Source: Actinomadura livida
GTDB lineage: Bacteria > Actinomycetota > Actinomycetes > Streptosporangiales > Streptosporangiaceae
Assembly (NCBI RefSeq): GCF_014648675.1
Contig: NZ_BMRO01000014.1
Span: 80,377 to 144,376 of the forward strand
DNA length: 64,000 nt
Reading direction: 5' to 3'
How positions within the stretch are numbered: position 1 is the first letter of the stretch; each line of letters starts with the position of its first letter. Below, in pieces: positions 58,952 through 64,000 of the stretch. The position numbers and the translations under genes were made by a program. The notes beneath the pieces were generated by a model, which was not told the origin of the DNA, searched no databases, and was given only the letters and a program-made list of their open reading frames with translations.

Positions 58952-60073
58952 TGGGCGGCTCCTCCGTGGGCCATCTCCGAGGCGGCTTCGCTGTAGGCGA
59001 GGGCGCCGCTCGAACCGGGGTCGTAGGTCATGACGGACTGTCCGTAGCTCGGGGCCTCGGAGACCCGGACGCTGCGGGGGATCACGGTGTTGAGGACGAC
59101 GTCGCCGAAGTGGTTGCGGACGTCCTCCGCGACCTGCGCGGCGAGGCGCGTCCGGGCGTCGTACATCGTGAGCAGAATCGTGGACACCTTCAGCTTCTGG
59201 TTGAGGTGCGCCTTGACGAGGTCGACGGTTCGGATGAGCTGGCCGAGGCCCTCCAGCGCGTAGTACTCGCACTGGATCGGGATGAGCAGCTCGTCCCCGC
59301 CGACCAGGGCGTTCACCGTGAGCAGCCCCAGGGACGGCGGGCAGTCGATGAGGACGTAGTCGAACTTCTCGGTGTCGTAGGCGTCGAGCGCCCGGCGCAG
59401 CCGCGATTCGCGGGCGACCTTGGAGACGAGTTCGATCTCGGCACCGGCGAGGTTGAGGGTCGCGGGCGCGCAGTAGAGGTTCGGGATCTCCGGCGCCGGG
59501 ACGATGATGTCGGCGAGCGCCATGTCCTCGATCAGCACGTCGTAGATCGACGGGACCTCGGCGTGGTGCTCGACGCCGAGGGCCGTTGAGGCGTTGCCCT
59601 GGGGGTCGAGGTCCACCACGAGCACCTGGGCGCCGTGCATGGCGAGCGATGCGGCGAGGTTCACCGAGCTGGTGGATGGTGATGACGCGGCATCTGTCCG
59701 GCCGCGGCCATTCCCGGTCCCTGCGGCCCGGCATCGTCTTCACCGCCGCGGCCGATGTTTCATGTGAAACCTTGGCGTCCTTGAGCGCCTCGCGCACGAG
59801 TTCTGACTCCCCCTGAGTTGGTCCCTTGCGCGGCCCGGGCGGCGCGGCGGCGGCCTGCGTCGGTACATAGCCGACGTTCTCGGCCGTCCCGGACGTCGTG
59901 CTGCCCCACATCGCGTGTCCTGAGGGCGCGGCCCCCGGCTCCTTGGCCGGGCCCTGCTCCTCCGGCGTCCCGTTGGGCGGTGCCGCCTCGCCGGGTCCGC
60001 CCAGGCCGAATGGCTGTTCGTCGGGGGATTCGCCTGTGCGGTCAGGCCGGCCCAGTCCTGGTCCCGTGCTCAT
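58948..60073 (-). pseudogene. parA: Chromosome-partitioning ATPase ParA with a frame-shifting deletion of the Walker A motif
   Basis: The 5' part (59675-60073) reads from MSTGPGLGRPDRTGESPDEQ through ELVREALKDAKVSHETS to EWPRPDRCRVITI. The 3' part (58948-59673) continues in another frame with TSSVNLAASLAMHGAQVLVV, DLDPQGNASTALGVEHHAEV, FDYVLIDCPPSLGLLTVNAL and the rest of a normal ParA. The segment that must lie between (ANQKGGVGKT in relatives) is absent: at 59674/59675 about 29 nt are missing, removing the ATP-binding P-loop and shifting the frame. A GTG at 59664 could start a P-loop-less 238-residue product. Start overlaps rsmG stop by 4 nt and stop overlaps parB start, so operon order is normal. 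Assembly error is the main alternative. Confidence 0.85.
59756..59771. other. parS: parS site inside parA coding sequence
   Basis: TGTTTCATGTGAAACC, one or two changes from the consensus, within the 5' half of parA (it encodes the VSHETS segment on the minus strand). Confidence 0.75.
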
Positions 60074-60747
60074 GAAGACCTCTTCCTCGACCCTTTTGCA
60101 CGCCGGGGTGCGCGCTGTCGTCGTCCGACAACCCCGCCTCGGCCGGCGACCACACGGACGAGCGTTGTCGGCGGATCGACCATACCTTGCCCGACTTGAA
60201 GCAGTTCGGTGGTCCGGACCCCGAACCGTTCCAGCACGGGTGCCGCCTCGTCCAGTTCGGCGGCGGCCCGCTCCCCCTTGAGCGCGAGCAGCTCACCCCC
60301 CGGACGCAGCAGCGGAAGCGCCCAGGTCGCGAGCCGTTCGAGCGGGGCGACGGCCCGCGCGGTGGCCACGTCCACGGAGAACTCCTCGACGACGTCCTCG
60401 GCCCGCGCCCGGCGCACCACGACGTTCGGCAGGTCGAGCATCTCGACGCACTCGTTTAGGAAGGTCGTACGGCGCAGCAGCGGTTCCAGCAGGGTGACCC
60501 GCAGGTCGGGTCGGACGATCGCGAGCACGATGCCCGGCAGCCCGGCCCCCGAGCCGATGTCGACGACCTGCGCGTCCGCCGGAATCACCTCGGACACCAC
60601 CGCGCAGTTGATCAGGTGGCGTTCCCAGAGACGGTCGACCTCGCGCGGCCCGATGAGCCCGCGCTCGACGCCGTCCTCGGCGAGGAACGCCGCATAGCGC
60701 TCCGCGACCGGCAAAGCGTCACCGAATACCTCCCGTGCAATCCCCAT
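60070..60747 (-). CDS. rsmG: 16S rRNA (guanine-N7)-methyltransferase RsmG
   Basis: A 225-residue protein, MGIAREVFGDALPVAERYAA, RLWERHLINCAVVSEVIPAD, SAM motif VVDIGSGAGLPGIVLAIV, LLEPLLRRTTFLNECVEMLD and VATARAVAPLERLATWALPL. It methylates G527 of 16S rRNA. First gene of the rsmG-parA-parB operon. The ATG at 60745-60747 is chosen; a longer frame to 61584 is a shadow of the plus-strand DUF6458 gene. Confidence 0.95.
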   Translation of the reverse strand: MGIAREVFGDALPVAERYAAFLAEDGVERGLIGPREVDRLWERHLINCAVVSEVIPADAQVVDIGSGAGLPGIVLAIVRPDLRVTLLEPLLRRTTFLNECVEMLDLPNVVVRRARAEDVVEEFSVDVATARAVAPLERLATWALPLLRPGGELLALKGERAAAELDEAAPVLERFGVRTTELLQVGQGMVDPPTTLVRVVAGRGGVVGRRQRAPRRAKGSRKRSS

Positions 60748-60984
60748 CAGACGAATCGTTCCACAGAACCAAGCGTGCGCGTGCACGCGAAACGTCCGTC
60801 CTTGGGTTTGAAGCCCACACCACCCACCTGGGCGACCCGGGCCGAGGACGGACGGACGGACCGGCCGGCGGAGGCGCTGGACCCTTGCGTAATGGCAAGA
60901 ACCACATGACCCGTCGGCATAACCCCGTCTCCTCGGGTAAAGGCGGTGTGTCGCCCGACCTCCCCCTGGAAGGAGCTCCGACAG

Positions 60985-61449
60985 ATGGGAATCGGAGTCA
61001 GTCTCGCATTCATCGCCATCGGCGCGATTCTCGCGTTCGCCCTCCGCGTCGAGCTCAGTGGCATCGACATCACCCTGGTCGGCTGGATCCTGATCCTGGT
61101 GGGGCTCATCAGCATGGGATTCACCCTCCGGTACACGCGGCCCCGGCGCCGCGCCGGCCGCATCGTCGGCGCCGACCCTGCCTACGGGGACGAGCCGGGA
61201 ACGGTGGTCCATGAGGAGCACATCGTCGAGGACCCGCCCCGCGCCGGACGTCCGGCCGAGCGAGTCGAACGGGTGATCGAACACCCGGCGGACGAGGGCG
61301 TGACGCACAGCAACGTCGCGCAGGACCCGGCGTACGCCCAGGACCCCGCATACGCGCAGGACCCGGCCGTGCAGAACGCGTCCGGCCTCGATGCGGAGGG
61401 ACGGGCCGTCCCGCAGCGCCGACGGTGGCGCCGGACCGCCCGGAGGTAG
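60985..61449 (+). CDS. DUF6458 family membrane protein
   Basis: A 154-residue protein, MGIGVSLAFIAIGAILAFAL, then DITLVGWILILVGLISMGFT, two membrane helices followed by a basic and then acidic, repetitive tail (QDPAYAQDPAYAQDP). AAGGAG lies upstream of the ATG. Genes of this family are common in actinobacteria; function unknown. It is the only plus-strand gene between jag and rsmG. Confidence 0.8.
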   Translation: MGIGVSLAFIAIGAILAFALRVELSGIDITLVGWILILVGLISMGFTLRYTRPRRRAGRIVGADPAYGDEPGTVVHEEHIVEDPPRAGRPAERVERVIEHPADEGVTHSNVAQDPAYAQDPAYAQDPAVQNASGLDAEGRAVPQRRRWRRTARR

Positions 61450-61508
61450 CCGTCCGCCGCCGATCCTGCTCGGTGTGCTCGGGCGGCGGCGCACACCGAG
61501 CTCCCAAG

Positions 61509-61538
61509 GGGCCCCGCGCCGGGCAGGGCGCGGGGCCC
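61509..61538 (+). terminator. Terminator after the DUF6458 gene
   Basis: GGGCCCCGCGCC (61509-61520) with GGCGCGGGGCCC (61527-61538). Thirty bases later a TTATCCACA DnaA-box sequence occurs (61548-61556). Confidence 0.7.
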
Positions 61539-61731
61539 TCCTAAGCGTTATCCACAGGCGGCGATTCCCCATGCCCTCGCCCACCGGGGACTTGACACTG
61601 GGACTAAGCGGGTCCGCCCCCGGGCGGGAGGGGCGTCCCTTTCAACAACCCGCGCTCGTCACCAACCAGCCCAACCATCCACCCCGCACTCACTCACCCG
61701 CACTCGATCACCCACACGCTCTAATCCCCGC

Positions 61732-61792
61732 GGACGCCCTGCCCACGGACGCCCTGCCCACAGAACACCCTGCCCACAGACACCCTGCCCAC
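61732..61792. repeat. 15-16-bp tandem repeat, four units
   Basis: GGACGCCCTGCCCAC twice, then AGAACACCCTGCCCAC and AGACACCCTGCCCAC. The rest of the 612-bp gap (61450-62061) shows CAC-rich low-complexity sequence, two hairpins and no gene. Confidence 0.65.
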
Positions 61793-61982
61793 CCCGACCC
61801 AGCGGGTCGCGGTGCCACAGCCCGAGGGCCTCGTCCAGATGACCGACGGCCTCCGCCCGCGCCACAGCGGCAGCCCGGCCGCAACAACGGCGCCGCTCGC
61901 CCGCTCGGCCGCGCGCCGACAGGCGTGCGCCCAGCGCTTTCAACTCGTGCACGCTGCACCCACCCCCTTTGGCCGGCCAATG

Positions 61983-62019
61983 CGAACGGCCCCGGTGCCG
62001 AGGGCATCGGGGCCGTTCG
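61983..62019 (-). terminator. Terminator of the yidD-yidC-jag operon
   Basis: CGAACGGCCCCG (61983-61994) pairs with CGGGGCCGTTCG (62008-62019), 43 bases beyond the jag stop on the minus strand. Confidence 0.75.
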
Positions 62020-62061
62020 TGGGATGGTGCGTAGGTCGGCCGAGCAGGACGGCCGCCAGTG

Positions 62062-62547
62062 TCAAGCGGGGTAGATGACCACGTAGCGGTCGGGCTCTTC
62101 GCCCTCGGACTCGCTGCGCAGGCCCGCCGCGGCGACCGCATCGTGGACGATCTTGCGTTCGAACGGGGTCATCGGCGCGAGCGGCTTCGACTCGCCGCTC
62201 TGCTTGACCTCGTCCGCGACGTCGGTGCCGAGCTTGGTCAGCTCGGCGCGCCGGCGCTCGCGGTAGCCGCCGATGTCGAGCATGAGGCGGGTGCGGTTGC
62301 CCGTCTGCCGGTGGACGGCCAGGCGGGTCAGCTCCTGCAGCGCCTCCAGGACCTCGCCGCGTTTGCCGACCAGCTCGTCCAGGGACGCGCCGACGACGGC
62401 CACGATCGCGCGCTCGCCCTCGACGTCCATGTCGATGTCGCCGTCGTAGTCACCGATGTCCAGCAGGCCCTCGATGTAGTCGGCGGCGATCTCGCCTTCC
62501 TGCTCGAGCGCCTGGACGTCGACCTCGGTCGTGTCGGTCTGGCTCAA
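62062..62547 (-). CDS. jag: Jag/KhpB-like KH-R3H RNA-binding protein
   Basis: About 161 residues from the TTG at 62545-62547, chosen because AAGGAG is 6 bases upstream and the product then reads LSQTDTTEVDVQALEQEGEI. KH region with GASLDELVGKRGEVLEALQE and RTRLMLDIGGYRERRRAELT, then the R3H domain ending MTPFERKIVHDAVAAAGLRS. It binds RNA and is encoded with yidC in most Gram-positives; it probably couples membrane insertion with RNA metabolism. It follows yidC by 37 bp. Confidence 0.9.
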   Translation of the reverse strand: MSQTDTTEVDVQALEQEGEIAADYIEGLLDIGDYDGDIDMDVEGERAIVAVVGASLDELVGKRGEVLEALQELTRLAVHRQTGNRTRLMLDIGGYRERRRAELTKLGTDVADEVKQSGESKPLAPMTPFERKIVHDAVAAAGLRSESEGEEPDRYVVIYPA

Positions 62548-62584
62548 CGGGGTCTCCTTCTCCGGCACGTGCTCGGGGTTCAAA

Positions 62585-63622
62585 CTAGCGCTTCGGGGTG
62601 CCGCTGCGCTTGCTGCGCGGCTTGCGGGTCGGCTGGTTGCGCACGACCTTCGGCTTGTCGTCCGTCTCGGGGACGGTGTCCGTCTCCTTCTTCAGCTTCG
62701 TCTTGCCGCCGGAGGAGCCCTGGCCGTTCTTCGAGGCGGAGGTCTTCGCGCCGGTCTTGGTACCGGTCTTGGTACCGGCCTTGGCGCCCGCCTTCGTACC
62801 GGTCTTCGTGCCGGTCTTCGAGCCCGCCTTGCCGGACGTGGTCGGCGTGTCGGCGTCCGCGCTGGGCGGCGGGTACTTCTTGAAGATGTAGTGCTGCTGC
62901 GCCAGCGTCCAGCTGTTGGACGTGACCCAGTACATGAGGACGCCCAGCGGGAACCCGAGGCCGAAGAGGCCGAACAGCGGCGCGAGGAAGACCATCATCT
63001 TCTGCGCCTGCATCATCGGGTTGTTCTCGTCCGTGATGGGCTGGCGCTTCATGCTCGCCCGGACGGTGAAGAACGTCGTGATGGAGCTGATCACCACCGC
63101 GATGGCGGTGATGATGATCGCGGTCCAGCTCTTGGGGTCGGAGCCCCAGGCGTTCAGGAAGGTGTCCGGGATGTGGGCGCCGAGGATGCTGGCCTGCTGC
63201 GCGCTCGCCACGAGGTCGGCCGAGACGGCGAAGACGCTCTCGCCGGGGTCGGCGTCGGAGATCTTCTTCAGCGTCTGGAACAGCCCGATGAAGATCGGCA
63301 TCTGGACCAGGAGGGGCAGGCAGCCCGCCAGCGGGTTGGCGCCGTTCTCCTGGTAGAGCTTCATGACCTCCTGGTTGAGGCGCTGCTTGTCGTTCTTGTA
63401 TTTCTTGCGCAGCGCCTGGACCTTGGGGTTCAGCTCCTGCATCTTCCGCGAAGCGTGGATCTGCTTCACGAACAGGGGGACGAGGATGAGCCGCAGCAGG
63501 ACCGTGAGCAGAATGATCGAGCCGCCCCAGGCCCATCCACTGTCCTCGGGGACGAAGGTGCTCAGCCCCGTGTGGATCCACACGATGAGCTGAGAGACGA
63601 TCTCGTACAACCAATCAAGCAC
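62585..63622 (-). CDS. yidC: Membrane protein insertase YidC/Oxa1
   Basis: A 345-residue protein: MLDWLYEIVSQLIVWIHTGL, WGGSIILLTVLLRLILVPLF (the Arg in the second helix is the conserved hydrophilic groove residue), NPLAGCLPLLVQMPIFIGLF and FGLGFPLGVLMYWVTSNSWT; five membrane helices. The C-terminal tail is unusual: short Lys/Thr/Gly/Ala repeats (GTKTGTKAGAKAGTKTG), strongly basic, that could bind ribosomes. It inserts proteins into the membrane with or without Sec. Confidence 0.95.
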   Translation of the reverse strand: MLDWLYEIVSQLIVWIHTGLSTFVPEDSGWAWGGSIILLTVLLRLILVPLFVKQIHASRKMQELNPKVQALRKKYKNDKQRLNQEVMKLYQENGANPLAGCLPLLVQMPIFIGLFQTLKKISDADPGESVFAVSADLVASAQQASILGAHIPDTFLNAWGSDPKSWTAIIITAIAVVISSITTFFTVRASMKRQPITDENNPMMQAQKMMVFLAPLFGLFGLGFPLGVLMYWVTSNSWTLAQQHYIFKKYPPPSADADTPTTSGKAGSKTGTKTGTKAGAKAGTKTGTKTGAKTSASKNGQGSSGGKTKLKKETDTVPETDDKPKVVRNQPTRKPRSKRSGTPKR

Positions 63623-64000
63623 CGGGCAGCTCCTTGGGCTCTGCTAGGGCGGGGCCGCTCTCCGCGCGGCCGGAGTTCGAAGAAGCCGCCGCGGATCGCC
63701 TCGGGGAAGGCTCCCCGGGGCCCCCGGAGGGGATCGATCGCTCCTGGGGAACGTGCTCCCCAGGCTCCCCGGAGAAGGGCGTCTCGGACGACTTCTTCGG
63801 CGGCACCGGGTCGTGACCCCCGGGGTGGAAGGGGTGGCACCGCGCGATGCGGCGGGCCGTCAGCCACGTGCCGCGCAGCGCCCCGTGCACCTGGAGGGCC
63901 TCCAGGCCGTACGCGCTGCAGCTGGGCTGGAATCTGCACTGCTGCCCGAGCAGGGGACTCAAGAAGCGGCGGTAGGCGCGGACGAGAAGGATCAGCAGGC
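63615..64000 (-). CDS. yidD: Membrane protein insertion efficiency factor YidD (partial, runs off right edge)
   Basis: Minus-strand reading from the edge is LLILLVRAYRRFLSPLLGQQ, then CRFQPSCSAYGLEALQVHGA and RGTWLTARRIARCHPFHPGG. These YRRF-SP, C-F-PSCS-Y and RCHP--PGG-DPVP motifs define YidD. A Ser/Pro-rich C-terminal extension of about 60 residues is unusual for this normally 70-90-residue protein. It overlaps the yidC start by 8 nt. rnpA and rpmH should lie just to the right, then dnaA. Confidence 0.93.
   Translation of the reverse strand, partial: LLILLVRAYRRFLSPLLGQQCRFQPSCSAYGLEALQVHGALRGTWLTARRIARCHPFHPGGHDPVPPKKSSETPFSGEPGEHVPQERSIPSGGPGEPSPRRSAAASSNSGRAESGPALAEPKELPGA

Noticed and set aside
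60748..61584. Extending rsmG upstream to 61584
   Set aside because: The extension is antisense to the DUF6458 gene; RsmG has its usual start at 60747.
1..64000. tRNA and rRNA genes
   Set aside because: I looked for T-loop (GGTTCGA-type) and anticodon stem patterns in the intergenic gaps and saw none I could support.

Overview
The window is very GC-rich actinobacterial chromosome. Overlapping ATGA/GTGA start-stop junctions, many GTG starts and families confined to Actinobacteria (DUF397 with an Scr1-type regulator, DUF5318, DUF6049, DUF6458, CU044_5270, a SigM/anti-sigma pair) fit a spore-forming actinomycete. I would guess Streptosporangiales/Thermomonosporaceae (Actinomadura-like), but the sequence alone does not settle the genus. 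The right edge carries parB-parA-rsmG-jag-yidC-yidD, the usual gene order beside the replication origin, so oriC should lie just beyond base 64000. Bases 11.6-19 kb hold the other classic origin-flank block (dnaB, rplI, rpsR, ssb, rpsF).

Layout. 0-1.5 kb: a divergent ATPase / Scr1 regulator / DUF397 trio. 2.3-6.6 kb: a stress or detoxification patch with two ArsR-type operons. One (ArsR-SRPBCC-DHFR-like) is intact; the other (ArsR-VOC) is split by an IS200/IS605 element whose tnpA has an early stop but whose tnpB looks intact. 6.6-9.7 kb: a two-gene respiratory operon, a type II NADH dehydrogenase with its own membrane domain plus a large membrane protein built from repeats of the same module. 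10-11.6 kb: an ECF sigma factor and its membrane partner. 11.7-14.3 kb: dnaB with an endonuclease-type intein in the P-loop. 14.6-25.4 kb: MATE transporter, amidase, the ribosomal/ssb operon, small membrane proteins, endonuclease IV, barstar, an APH-type kinase, a MerR regulator and a GT87 glycosyltransferase. 25.5-32.1 kb: two tandem class A penicillin-binding proteins with very long Gly/Pro-rich N-termini and duplicated upstream regions. 32.3-34.7 kb: DUF5318, PadR regulator and inositol-phosphate synthase. 34.8-42.3 kb: peptide-binding lipoprotein, MFS, bioA, cca and a YbaK-like protein, bracketed by inverted hairpin repeats. 42.4-52.3 kb: DUF6049, murJ, a pseudokinase, sigM with its anti-sigma factor, then trxB and trxA. 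52.6-55.9 kb: GNAT, aminotransferase, Ddl-like ligase. 55.9-60.1 kb: gene-poor parS-rich zone ending in parAB. 60-64 kb: rsmG, DUF6458, jag, yidC, yidD.

How the genes work together. The origin-proximal genes serve chromosome replication and segregation (DnaB, SSB, ParB, five parS sites), ribosome assembly (L9, S18, S6, RsmG) and the cell envelope (YidC/YidD insertase, MurJ lipid II flippase with its pseudokinase, two PBPs, Ddl-like ligase, amidase). SigM, its anti-sigma factor and thioredoxin/thioredoxin reductase form a redox-stress block.

Most unusual points. (1) As written, chromosomal parA lacks its Walker A motif through a deletion of about 29 nt that also shifts the frame. (2) A ~130-residue membrane module occurs three times in one protein and once more fused to NDH-2. 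(3) A TnpB nuclease appears stranded inside a broken arsR gene. (4) A dispersed hairpin repeat family shows compensatory stem changes. (5) DUF6049 and murJ overlap by 332 nt in different frames.
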